From positions 2,302,704 to 2,366,703 of the forward strand of contig NC_045139.1 of assembly GCF_008831285.2 (NCBI RefSeq): a stretch of 64,000 nt of DNA. The letters are read 5' to 3'. The notes under the pieces are model-generated. The model was not told the origin of the DNA and did no database searches. It was given only the letters and a program-made list of their open reading frames with translations. Shown here piece after piece: positions 19,388-29,634 of the stretch (within the stretch, counting starts at the first letter, position 1; every line of letters begins with the position of its first letter). A program made the position numbers and the translations under genes. The DNA is from Nymphaea colorata. Taxonomy: Eukaryota > Streptophyta > Magnoliopsida > Nymphaeales > Nymphaeaceae.

Positions 19388-22332
19388 GGACAGAAAAAAG
19401 AGAGAAGGGGAGCACCACTACCGTAGCCAATGTTGCAACCAAAACTCTTGATACTTCAGATCTTCCTCAGCTGCTGAAAAAAATAAACGAACTGCTGAAA
19501 AATGTCAAGAATCACGATGATAAAGAACATCAAAACAGTATTGGTCACCCATCACATCGTGTTTTGAATGTTTTGTTACCAAATTTGAATTATGACTCTC
19601 ATGTTTGTGAAACTTGCAAGTATGCTAAAATGTCTAGACTTCCATTCCATGAATCCTTAAACAATGCTATGTTTCCTTTTGATCTTGTTCATACCGATGT
19701 ATGGGGGCCGGCCCCCGTGAAATCTTACTCAAATTTTCGGTATTATCTCACTTTCATTGATGATTTTTCAAAAACCACTTGGATTTATCTATTAAAAACC
19801 AAGGATGAAGTTTTTTCAAAATTTCTAGAATTTTACAAAATGGTTGAAACTCAATTTGCAACTCGTATAAAATGTCTTAGATCCGACAATGGTACGGAAT
19901 ATAAAAACCAATTCTTTGAACAATTCAAAAAGGAGAGCGGGATGGACCATCAATTCACCTGTGTAGATACACCCCAACAAAATGGGGTGGCAGAACGAAA
20001 AAATCGTCATCTTCTAGAAATGACTAGGTCTTTACTATTTGATATGAATGTTCCTAAACATTTTTGGAGTGATGCAGTTTTGACAGCATGTTATACTATC
20101 AATCGCACACCCACAAGAATTCTTGCTGGAAAAACTCCTTTGGAAGCCCTCATGAAAAGGAAATTTAAAGTGGACCACATGAGAATTTTTGGATGCACTG
20201 TCTATGTCAAGAGTAAAGCTGCAGACAAACTCAGCCACAGAGCAAAAAAATGCATTTTCTTGGGCTACTCATCGACAAAAAAGGGGTTCAGGTGTTATGA
20301 TGTTACCGCCAAGCAGATCCATATCTCTCGCGATGTAGTTTTTGATGAAAAAAGGTCTTATTTCTCTCACGATGCAAGGCAAGGGGAGGATAGTTCCAAG
20401 CACGACATCATGGTCACACCCAACAGTCTATCATACAATGATTTTGATATCACCATAACCCATCATCGTAGTGACCTTGAAGGAAGAGAAACCGTTGAAA
20501 ACCTTGAAACTGATCCTAACAGTACAGAAGTCTCTTTTGAGCCTCAAGCAGATCAAAGCAATGAAAGTGGAGCTATAGATCCTATTGAACCTTACTTGGA
20601 AACTTTAGAATCTCACCCGTTTGAACCCACTCTAAGGAGATCTTCTCGAAACATTCAGCCACCTAGACATTTGAAAGACTTTGTCACCAACATCGCTGTC
20701 TCTCATCCTTTGGAAAAATATTTGAGTTATAGCAATCAACCCAAACACCATGTGGCCTTCCTTAGTCGCATTGAAAAACAAAAAGATCCTACTACATACC
20801 AAGAAGCCAAAGACCAAAAAATATGGGTTGAAGCCATGCATGAAGAGCTAGATGCTCTCCACAAAAATCGTACATGGGAACTTGTAACTCTTCCAGTGGG
20901 AAAACGTGTCGTTGGGTGCAAATGGATTTTCAAAACCAAGTACAAGAGTGATGGCTCCATTGAACGCCACAAGGCACGCCTGGTTGCTAAAGGGTATACT
21001 CAAACACAAGGGTTAGACTATGAAGAAACTTTTGCTCCTGTTGCAAAAATGACTACCATCAGAATTCTCCTATCAATTGCTTGCAATTTTGAATGGCCTT
21101 TGTTTCAATTAGATGTGAAGAATGCTTTTCTACAAGGCGACCTTCAAGAAGAAGTATATATGAACCTGCCACCAGGCCATCTTATGGAATGCACTCCAAG
21201 TCTTGTTTGCAGACTCAAGAAGTCGATTTATGGATTGAAGCAATCTCCTAGAGCCTGGTATCAAAAATTGAGTGATGCATTGGAAAACAAAAAATTCATC
21301 AGATGCTACTCAGATAATTCAGTTTTTATCAAGAGATCAGACGATAAAATTGTTATTGTATTGATTTATGTGGATGACATAATAATTACAGGCAACGATG
21401 AACAAGAGATGGATCACACAAAGTGGTATCTTCACAATACGTTTGAAATCAAAGACTTGGGGAGACTAAAGTACTTTTTGGGAATCGAAGTTGCTAGATC
21501 CAAGAAAGGTATCTTTCTAAACCAACGGAAGTACATACTTGATTTACTTAAAGAAACGAGGAAAACAAGTATCAGGCCAGCAGATACGCCCATAGAAGTC
21601 TACCCTAAACTTGACAATACCAAGGATGAACCTATTGAAAATGTGACAAGCTATCAAAGACTTGTGGGTAAATTAATCTATCTTACGGTCACACGACCTG
21701 ACATCAATTATGCTGTCAGTCTGGTAAGTCAACATATGCATTCGCCTAAAGCAGTTCATGTCAAAGCTGTGGAAAGAATTCTCAGATACTCGAAGAAGAC
21801 TCCAGGACAAGGTTTGTGGTACAAAGTGAATGGGCATGTTAACATACAAGGTTATTCAGATGCAGACTGGGCTGGTGCTTCAGATAGAAGATCGATGACA
21901 GGTTATTGTGTGTATGTTGGTGATAACCTAGTTTCTTGGAAAAGCAAAAAACAACACACTGTTTCTAGATCCAGTGCTGAGGCTGAATACAGGGCAATGG
22001 CGACTACCTCAAGCGAGCTCATTTGGATAAAATCACTCATCCAAGAACTTGGATTTGTTATCAAGTCTCCCATTCCAATGCACTGTGACAATCAAGCTGC
22101 AATTCATATAGCAGCAAATTCAGTTTTTCACGAACGCACCAAACATATAGAAATTGATTGTCATTATGTACGTGAAAAGGTCCAAAAAGGAGAGATTGAA
22201 ACTCCATATACTAGAAGCACAGAGCAGCTGGCCGATGGATTTACTAAGGGACTTCCTACAAAGCAATTTGACGATATTAAAAGCAAGTGGGGTTGTTTGA
22301 ATCTCTACGCCCCACTTGAAGGGGAGTGTTGA
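19312..22332 (+). CDS. copia zinc knuckle plus Pol (integrase, reverse transcriptase, RNase H), protease deleted
   Basis: An open frame of about 1000 codons. After the zinc knuckle comes a short Lys-rich stretch, then directly the pre-integrase zinc segment (GHPSHRVL ... CETCKYAK). Integrase catalytic residues are visible as D in HTDVWGP, D in RSDNGTEY and E in NGVAERKNR. RT follows (WIFKTKYKSDGS, ... QLDVKNAFLQGDL, ... YVDDIIITG), then RNase H (GYSDADWAG, AEAEYRAM, RTKHIEIDCHYVRE). The aspartic protease, expected between Gag and integrase with a DSGA-type motif, is absent; the join lies near 19540. The TGA stop is formed by the first bases of the 3' LTR (TGTTGA at 22327-22332). Confidence 0.93.
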   Translation, partial: FCSHCKKEGHTKERCWFLHGKPTTMRTEKREKGSTTTVANVATKTLDTSDLPQLLKKINELLKNVKNHDDKEHQNSIGHPSHRVLNVLLPNLNYDSHVCETCKYAKMSRLPFHESLNNAMFPFDLVHTDVWGPAPVKSYSNFRYYLTFIDDFSKTTWIYLLKTKDEVFSKFLEFYKMVETQFATRIKCLRSDNGTEYKNQFFEQFKKESGMDHQFTCVDTPQQNGVAERKNRHLLEMTRSLLFDMNVPKHFWSDAVLTACYTINRTPTRILAGKTPLEALMKRKFKVDHMRIFGCTVYVKSKAADKLSHRAKKCIFLGYSSTKKGFRCYDVTAKQIHISRDVVFDEKRSYFSHDARQGEDSSKHDIMVTPNSLSYNDFDITITHHRSDLEGRETVENLETDPNSTEVSFEPQADQSNESGAIDPIEPYLETLESHPFEPTLRRSSRNIQPPRHLKDFVTNIAVSHPLEKYLSYSNQPKHHVAFLSRIEKQKDPTTYQEAKDQKIWVEAMHEELDALHKNRTWELVTLPVGKRVVGCKWIFKTKYKSDGSIERHKARLVAKGYTQTQGLDYEETFAPVAKMTTIRILLSIACNFEWPLFQLDVKNAFLQGDLQEEVYMNLPPGHLMECTPSLVCRLKKSIYGLKQSPRAWYQKLSDALENKKFIRCYSDNSVFIKRSDDKIVIVLIYVDDIIITGNDEQEMDHTKWYLHNTFEIKDLGRLKYFLGIEVARSKKGIFLNQRKYILDLLKETRKTSIRPADTPIEVYPKLDNTKDEPIENVTSYQRLVGKLIYLTVTRPDINYAVSLVSQHMHSPKAVHVKAVERILRYSKKTPGQGLWYKVNGHVNIQGYSDADWAGASDRRSMTGYCVYVGDNLVSWKSKKQHTVSRSSAEAEYRAMATTSSELIWIKSLIQELGFVIKSPIPMHCDNQAAIHIAANSVFHERTKHIEIDCHYVREKVQKGEIETPYTRSTEQLADGFTKGLPTKQFDDIKSKWGCLNLYAPLEGEC
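22316..22326 (+). other. polypurine tract of the copia element
   Basis: The purine-rich TTGAAGGGGAG immediately precedes the 3' LTR, the expected priming site for plus-strand DNA synthesis. Confidence 0.85.
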
Positions 22333-22655
22333 AAGTAATCGTTTCAGCCAGCGCAGCATACTCAACGGCTCCTCTCAATCTTGCCTTTTGAAGTCCATTG
22401 AACGTTGAAAGGATTATTACCATTCTCGCTAGTTTCCTCAATAATCTTTATTCTTGTATGTAAAGTTCATCAAACGTTCATATTGATCAGATATTATATA
22501 TGCCCTTGTAAATCAAAGAAAAAAGAGAGAGAAAGAAAATAGAGGAAAGCAAAGAGCTGCTGCTCTGGTGTTCTTCGTGGATGTAGGTCTATGAACCGAA
22601 CCACGTAAAATCTGTGTTTCAATTCTTCGTCTTCCTCCTCTCTCCCATTTCAACA
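22327..22655 (+). repeat. 3' LTR of the copia element
   Basis: 329 bp, identical to the 5' LTR except C at 22589. It ends TTTCAACA and is followed by the GCCTT target duplication. Confidence 0.95.
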
Positions 22656-22660
22656 GCCTT
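22656..22660. repeat. target-site duplication GCCTT (right) of the copia element
   Basis: Direct copy of 17491-17495 flanking the 3' LTR. Confidence 0.93.
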
Positions 22661-22729
22661 CTTTTGTAAAGGGCAAAATAAGCAATTCATTCTCAGAATT
22701 TTTTATTCTTCTAGATGATTCTTCTGTGC

Positions 22730-22757
22730 ACTATAAATATGTAACTCTGCTATAAAT
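22730..22757 (+). promoter_or_regulatory. two TATA-like boxes upstream of a small signal-peptide ORF
   Basis: ACTATAAATATG and GCTATAAATGAA occur about 20 bp apart, 40-60 bp before ATG 22793. This spacing fits a plant core promoter. Copy B of the duplication lacks this segment. Confidence 0.35.
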
Positions 22758-22792
22758 GAAAGTGAGCTTCAATGCTTATCTTTGAAGGAAGA

Positions 22793-22918
22793 ATGGCTTC
22801 TTTCTCCTCTGTCTTCCCTGTGTCTCCTCTTCTGCTGGTTCCTCTGCTTGCTGCATTCTCTGTTTTTGCTCTGCCTTCAGCTCAGATCTTTCACAGGTGG
22901 CTAGAAGATGGCCCATGA
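22793..22918 (+). CDS. small ORF encoding a signal peptide, possibly an orphan first exon
   Basis: ATG 22793 opens a 41-codon frame. It begins MASFSSVFPVSPLLLVPLL, continues through a hydrophobic Ala/Phe-rich core to a PSAQ signal-cleavage-like site, then IFHRWLEDGP and stop. A possible 5' splice site (CACAG/GTGGCT, around 22897) lies just after the signal-peptide part, so this could be exon 1 of a secreted-protein gene whose remaining exons are lost or moved. No matching downstream plus-strand exon is seen. In copy B (from 29852) the related sequence lacks the ATG and the TATA region. Function unknown. Confidence 0.3.
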   Translation: MASFSSVFPVSPLLLVPLLAAFSVFALPSAQIFHRWLEDGP

Positions 22919-24675
22919 TCTCTTGCAGGCAAAAAAAAAAAAAAGGCAGTCGTTCAAAAAAAAAAAAAAAAAAATAGAACTGTTAGCGTTACATTCGTTT
23001 GAATTCCTCACCAAAATGAAGCATGCCCATGCAATGGATCTTATATCCACATTTTAAGGCCGTACAGATTTTTTTTCTTTCTTTTTTTTTTTGGTTGGGG
23101 GGTTGGGTGGGGGGGTGGTTCTGTTGAAGTTGAAGCCATGGAACTATGAGGATCAACTTGAAAATTCTTGCGTGTCAAAAATGTTCTGCAATTTAAATAT
23201 CATGGTCATAAATACTATACGTTAATAACAAGTGCCTATACCTTCTGTAAGATTACATGTTACATAGTTCTATATTGATGATAAACCTCTTCCACCTCCA
23301 GCTTAGTTAGTCCTGGATTCATGTATAGACATGGATAACTAGAGCTCTCAGCAGTGATGGACCAAATTGTTCATTCGTCATGCATACAAAATTGGCAGCT
23401 TGTTGAATTTTGGACGTCTACCAGTTTGGCTTATTTGCTCCATCTAAGATATAAAATAATAGGATTCAAACTAATCCCTGTAGTTGGTGTTTCTTCAGCT
23501 GAATGTCTAGGTAAAGATGTTCCTGTCTACGTATTGACGTGAATTTGAAGATAACTACATGATAAATGGCCCTATGTCCTTAGAAGAACATATTTCAAGC
23601 ATCGCTCCCGATCTCAACTTCACCATCTGATACATTCATTGTCTTGCCATTCATATCCCCCATGACTCGCTCATAAGAAATGTAAGTTACACTATATATT
23701 ATATACTGCACCTTGGCTTGTAGCTTCATGAAACTTGGTGAACAAGCGACTTTTAGTTGCCTATTACATCATCAGGTTATTTGTTTTGCCTGAATCGGTC
23801 ATGTGAGATTAGTAATATGAGAAACACATTGGTTTGGTATCCTAATTTGGGATTGTTGATATGTTTAAACATATTCTAGCTGCTATGGTCAAGCCAGGCC
23901 TACTGGAAACAGGGCCAAGCCTGAGTAAGAGCTCAATTGGTATACTTTTGACATCTTGGGTCTTAAACACATGTCCTCCCCATCACTTATGGAAGCTTTC
24001 CTCTCATATCTGGCCGTAGCCTGGCTTCTGCTTACTACTACTGCTACATCTCTTCGGAGACATCCGATAAAATTGGACTATTCCACTGCTATGCAGTCAG
24101 GGATTGAAGAAAATCTGATTGAGTTTAACTTTTCCTGAAAGATCTAAGGACTGAATTGTTGGATAAATTTCTTTCCTGCTTGCTATTGATCTGTGATCTC
24201 TATCTAGAAAGCTTGCAAATTCCCAAGAGTGTTGATCTTGTGGGGCCTCCCCCAATTGAATCTTTGTCTCAATCTTCCATTAACCGAAACAACTAACCAG
24301 CGTTTGGAGATGAGTTGAGTGGTGTTTGTGTCACCTCTGGATGGTGACTATGAACCCACTAACTGAAGTTGGACACTTAGTTGATCTCAAGTGCTTTCTG
24401 CTTTTCTATTTTGGGTACATATTATATAATGGTTCTGAGAAATTCGTGCTCTCTTTATCTTGTTATCCTTCTCCACTCAAGGGAGATACGGTTTGAAATT
24501 TTGAAGTATTTTTTCACAATCTTTCATGGGTCTATGTAACGTCCTCCCTCCCGTCATGAGGCAAATTCTTTTTGAGCGCAGCTTCTGTAGACTGACGGGC
24601 AAAAGCCGGGCACCAGAGAGGGGAGGCGACGGCCTCCATGAGTGTACCCCTTGCGCCATAAAATTGGCCTAAAGG

Positions 24676-24714
<39 letters not shown>

Positions 24715-27475
24715 TCCAACCAAAATTTAACATGGGTTTCAATTCCTTATATAAGTTTAACATAGTTAGCCTACAAAAGCGCCCCCCTCCCTTTTAAAAA
24801 AAAATCTTCCCACCTCCGGAGACTTCGGTTCCATTAAGGTCTGGGTGAGCACGGACCACTTTCAGTTTGACAGAGAGCCCCCACCTTTAGCAGTCAGAAA
24901 TCGAAGCGGAGAGGGGTGAAGCTAGAAATTTTCATGAGTAGAGCTGAATTAAAGTTTTAAAATTTTGTTTGGGGCCGAAATATGTTTTCTAATTTTTTAT
25001 ATAAGACAAATGAAATTTTCTAAAATTTACATATATATATTTTTTAAAATTAAGGTGAGCTAAGGGCCATACGAGCGCCCTTGGCAGTTGGCTCTGCCCT
25101 TGGAAGCAGGGGCATGCAGTCACACACATCTCCCCTTGATTTGCGGGGAAAGGAAAACATATGAAAGTTATGCTAGGTAAAGATGGCATCCAGAAAATAG
25201 GAATTAATATATAAATACAAATCAAATATGAGATTAAGAAGTCTCTAACTAATGTTCTTAGTTTCTTGAAAGATGTCACTTAAACTTCAGGCTGAAAACT
25301 TGCCAATTCCAGTAAGGTCCTTTTCTCAATGGGAAAGAAAATCACTGGGATTTTTTTTTTTTTTTTACATACTAGCTATTGACTCGTGAGCTGCCACCTG
25401 CTCCTCTCTTGTGGTTGTGGCCAGACATGTTCACATGCACGTTAAATTCCAAACGGCTGCAGGGATGAGAAATTTAGGGCGGTCGAGGACACTAATATAC
25501 GATAAAATGACAAGAAAAATATTTGCATAAATTAAAATCGAAAATGTTAAATTGTAACATTCTCTTAAAATATCTGCCATTACAGGTCTGTATGACATGC
25601 TAATTATAAAATATATTCTCAAACTTCTACGTGATTTGATACAGGCCAATGCTGATCAGCCGATACGATGTGTCATTCTACAAGTGTTTGATATGAGATG
25701 AAGGCTGTTATGTATAAATTATAGTCACAAACATCATTTTCGGGCTTTTATGGGTCAAATTCTACTAAGGTGTTTTTGAGCAAAGTTTTCAAAAAAAAAC
25801 TCAGAAAAATTGTGGAAAGCTTTAAAAAATGAAAAAACTTCTAAACATTTGACAAAAATAGAGTAAATGAGAACCTAATAAGAAAACATAAATAGAAGTA
25901 GATGGAAGTGATAAAAAGAATGTTTTAATGATGATAAAAACAATGAAATAATAATTTAGTTTAAGTTTTACATTGGGCCAAATGACATTAATGTTGAAAG
26001 AAACAAATATAAAAAATGGGTACAAAAAACATTAAAAAATGCCATAAAATCACGATAAATGTATTTTTCACGTTTTTCCAAAATATCATGATTTTCTCAC
26101 TTTTTTGTTTTTCTCGTTTTTTCGTTGATATCATGATATTTTTTAAAATGTTACGATCTGTGACACTGGAAACAATATTGTTCTTTCTGACTTAAAAAAT
26201 TCAACCTAAAGCAGGTAGAAAGGCACATCAGTCGATTCCATGCAGTCCACAAGAAATGAAACAGATTCCCTCGGCTTTTCTAAAATTCAAGTTTATGGTG
26301 TAACATTTCTTAAAATATTTCAAACTGAATTGCCTGACTGTTCTTTAAGAACTTAGAGAATATGTACTCTCTGAGTTGTGATCTTTAAGATCGTACCAAC
26401 TATGAGCTGTGCGTGTATGTGCGCCTAAATGTACACACATATTATATCCTTTCCATGCATCCAATTGAAACATTCTAAGTTTAATATTGACACTTTCAGT
26501 GATGTAGGTTGCTTATGCCATCATGAGATTTTGAATCTTGCAGACTTTTCGTCAATGGAGGCATCTTATCGTTTTTAGCGAGAATACAGAGGGAAGAAAT
26601 TAAGTAAAAAAAAAATTAAAAAGTCCTTTCACTAACTAGAATTTTAAAAATGAAAAGGCAATGTTAGATGCTGCAAGGCTGGTGCAATTCTACTTTAACA
26701 AATAATTCCTCCTCTTGAAAGAAATTAAGTTGACTACATAGTCCATAACGTAAAAAAATCCAAGCTGTATTGTTGAGTCACGCTCGAACCTGTTCTATGG
26801 AGCTCGACCCGAGTTCCAGTAGAACTCAAAAGTTGAAGTTTTTTTGAGTCAGGTAGAGCTCGAGCTGACTTATCTTGAGCTCGACTCCACTTGTGGGCAG
26901 CCCTTGCGGATGGCGGAGAGGAGTGGAACAAGAGCAATGGATCCATGCACTATAGGAAAGAGAGTAGTGGAGGAGAATCTTTTTTTCATCAATTGGTGCA
27001 GTTTGACAAGGAAGTCACTTCCATTGCCAAGAGAGAAAAGAAAAAAAAAAGGAAAGCATTGGCAGCAAGAATTATCTTAGAACCAGGATAAAAAAAGAAC
27101 CCAAGTGCTTCCTTTTCTTCTTGACCTCTCACTTCTTGCCATGATACAGCTTCCTAAATAATTTAGTCATACTTGTTAACTTCTTTTTAATCTTTCTGCA
27201 GAATAATTTCACTCGTCATTCTCATTTGCCACAGTAGAAACTGCTCAAGCCATGCATTAATAAGTCAATGGTCGACAGTTAACAGAGAAATGATGCAAAG
27301 AAAGACCAAGAAATTGAGACAAAATCAGACATCCGTTGCTGACGAATGACGCATCATGTGGGGTACTAAATAACCCAGGAGAACAAAAGGCCATGTACTA
27401 AGCCAATACTCAAAAGATTCACAACTAGCACAAAACACGAAGATAACCGCAAGAGATGACATTGCAGTGTTTCGT
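22919..27475. other. gene-poor part of duplication copy A
   Basis: No convincing gene. Contains poly-A and poly-T tracts, an AT/GA microsatellite (24675-24714), a dispersed 'ggggcggagctagaaatttt'-type repeat (about 24905-25100), an AT-rich dispersed repeat (about 25725-26175) and a GAGCTCGAG-rich repeat (about 26780-26900). Nearly all of it has a counterpart in copy B. Confidence 0.5.
26891..27091 (+). pseudogene. unrecognised small ORF, copy A of a duplicated pair
   Basis: Reads SMHYRKESSGGESFFHQLVQ and continues with a Lys-rich stretch ending in IILEPG and stop. The same peptide with about ten substitutions is encoded in copy B at 33735-33917. A small indel near 26933 separates the apparent start codon from the rest, so copy A has lost a clean ATG. 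It follows a GAGCTCGAG-rich repeat, which suggests transposon ancestry. No known family recognised. Confidence 0.2.
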
Positions 27476-27479
27476 TCAA

Positions 27480-28270
27480 GAGAAGAACCCTTGACGGTAG
27501 ACAGCGCACATGTTGAAATCAAAGAGGCCCCACTCCAGCTTATCTCCTGGATACCTCTTGGAATTCAGCAAAGTAAACAAGTAAAAATCACGTCCCACCA
27601 ACCACTGGCTGTAGGCCAGTGTGTTGGCTCTCGTAGCGACGTTGGGCTCACCACCAGCAGAGGGAAGACCGGAGGACGAAACAACAATGGGACACTATCT
27701 TTTTATCGCCCCGTCAAATGCCTGAACCGCCTCATCGAATGCTCCAAACAAGATGTTGCAGTACCGCCACTTTTCTTGTTCATAATGTAAGAGAAGACGT
27801 TGACCATGAGCCCTAACTTATTCTTAGCAAGAAATTGAACAATAGGTTTTATAAATGGAGTCCAATCATCTAGGAACCTAGCATCTAAGTGATTTGTCCA
27901 TTTGCAAAGACATCCATGCCAATTGATGTGGATACACGTATAAAATAACCATTCTCATCTAAAGAGTGCAGTGCCTTATGAGTTTTGCATGGCCGGGAGC
28001 ACAAGATACCAAAGTCGTTCTAAACCCTTGAAAACTTCATTTCCTACACAAATGTATCGGATCTTGAGGGACTAAGAGTACGGCTTGATGTAATTGTCGA
28101 CCCACCTCGAGGCATGCACATAAGAAAGTGCTAAATTCAACAAATCTTCATTTGGGATTCCTAAATTGACCTCGACGTTGGTGTTAAGCAATGCTTTCTG
28201 CAAGTTGTGGTCAGGATGGGGTACCCTGAGTTTCTTGATATCAAGATAACAGATGATCGCTATCACTTAG
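27480..28270 (-). pseudogene. GH17 beta-1,3-glucanase pseudogene
   Basis: Read on the minus strand from about 28270, the sequence shows GH17 landmarks in order: LDIKKLRVPHPDHNLQKAL, then NVEVNLGIPNEDL, then RWVDNYIKPYS (28072-28266). Downstream, across several frames and stops, come RVSTSIGMDVF, FGAFDEAVQAF, VVSSSGLPSAGG (about 27650-27690) and a C-terminal LEWGLFDFN (about 27510-27535). Intact GH17 enzymes have Glu in the VVSESGWPS motif as catalytic nucleophile; here a Ser codon stands in its place. Multiple frameshifts and stops make it non-coding. The signal-peptide exon was not found beside it. Only its 3' tail survives in copy B (about 34290-34362). Confidence 0.75.
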
Positions 28271-29263
28271 TTGAGAGGGGGGTGTTTAGTACTTTCAGAA
28301 TTTTCTGCAAGAGATCAGTAACAACATATAAATGTATTATTAAGAGTTGTTGGATCACAATTTTGAATGTTCCGTGATCACATCTACAAGCTAGGGGTTA
28401 GATCCCAAAGAAACTATGTATAAAATCAGAATAAGGTCAAAAAGAAGGATGTGGTGGTGAATATCACTTGGATTGGATTTCAAAAACCCCACAAAAGCAC
28501 CAGCTCTTGGCGGCTACTATAGATGAGCTGAGAAATTAACAAGAAACAAGTTACCCTCCATGACTCCCCGGTTGGATGCAGGATCGGTCCTCTTCAGTCG
28601 ATCGGTCAACTTCTGCTCTGTACCAGAGGATCCTAATGAAACCCCTTTATACGAAGGCTCTTGTCACCTCTTTTTACTGGAACTTATTCCCGTCTCATCG
28701 TCTCTTTCCCTCTCTTTGTTTCCCAAAGCTTCAATTAGACGATCATTAAACGCAATTGTTGCCCTCATTTCCCAAAGCTTGAATTGAACGGCCATCATTA
28801 CTAACCGGTCTACAGCTTTTCCTTTCCCAACGAATGCATAGAATCAAAGTCCCGAAACGTTATCACTACCGCGATTTTTTTCCCTCTTGAGTTAAATGCT
28901 AAAGAAAGAGAGAATAAAGAAAATAGCAACGTGATCGAGATAATTAATAAGAATACCAAGGGTCTCATACTCGATACTTGTGACATAGAAATTCAAAAAG
29001 AATGATCCTTAAGAAAGAAAAAGATACAGAAAAAAACGCAAGTTTTGATGGAACAATAAAAACATGCTACTTTTTTTTTTCATATACCCTAAATTTCAAT
29101 GAATTGAAACTAACTTGAACATATTGTTGTTATATCACCGAAGCATAAAAGATAGGAAATCCACGTAAGTGTTCAGGTTATAGGAGTCTGCCTTAATGAA
29201 TTGTGGGTTACCGTCAGCAAACTTTACAAAATTACAATAGATCTTCTCATCCACAAAACATAT

Positions 29264-29301
<38 letters not shown>

Positions 29302-29634
29302 TTAAAGTTCTTTAAAGGGTAGGGAATGGGTTCGAGGATATGAGGAACTCGTGGTTTCTGTTGTCATTGAGAAACGAGTTCTTTAAGAATGTAAATAGTT
29401 GTCTCTTAGATCATGAATAAGCATTACTTCAGGGGATTTCGTGGCCCTCGAGGTAAGTTGCAGTTGTTTAGTTAAACATAGAGCAACTTTTGAGTTGTTC
29501 ATGATACAACGGTCTCTCTTGTTCAATTTATCTCCTAATTTAAAATATCCCCACTTGATCCACATGTTTCACCATTTTTTGCTTTTTTTAATTTGCAATG
29601 GCGCCTTTTCATGACTTCTTAAATCCAGCTATAT
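28271..29634. other. gene-poor end of duplication copy A
   Basis: No convincing coding segment. Contains an (AT)n microsatellite at 29269-29298. The last about 280 bp recur at 34370-34650. Confidence 0.45.

Larger units (their letters stand above)
17496..22655 (+). mobile_element. Ty1/copia LTR retrotransposon, young, frameshifted gag and no protease
   Basis: A 5160-bp element with both LTRs, a 5-bp target duplication (GCCTT), a tRNA-iMet-type primer-binding site (17825-17837) and a polypurine tract before the 3' LTR (22316-22326). Order is gag, integrase, reverse transcriptase, RNase H, which defines copia. The two 329-bp LTRs differ at a single base (T at 17758, C at 22589), so insertion was recent. 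Defects: a -1 frameshift in gag near 19251 and loss of the protease region between the zinc knuckle and the integrase. The 756-nt leader before gag is long and holds only short, unrecognised ORFs. It lies in copy A of the local duplication, downstream of the second TNL gene. Confidence 0.95.
17020..29634. repeat. tandem segmental duplication, copy A (contains the copia element and GH17 pseudogene)
   Basis: Starts with CAAGTGAGTTCTCC... near 17033, which recurs at 29641 in copy B. Collinear matches follow across the unit: 22800-23860 with 29850-31020, 24755-26530 with 31610-33330, 26730-27555 with 33560-34360, and 29350-29630 with 34370-34650. Without the copia insertion the unit is about 7.4 kb. 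Copy A holds 24165-24750, which is absent from copy B. Confidence 0.88.
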
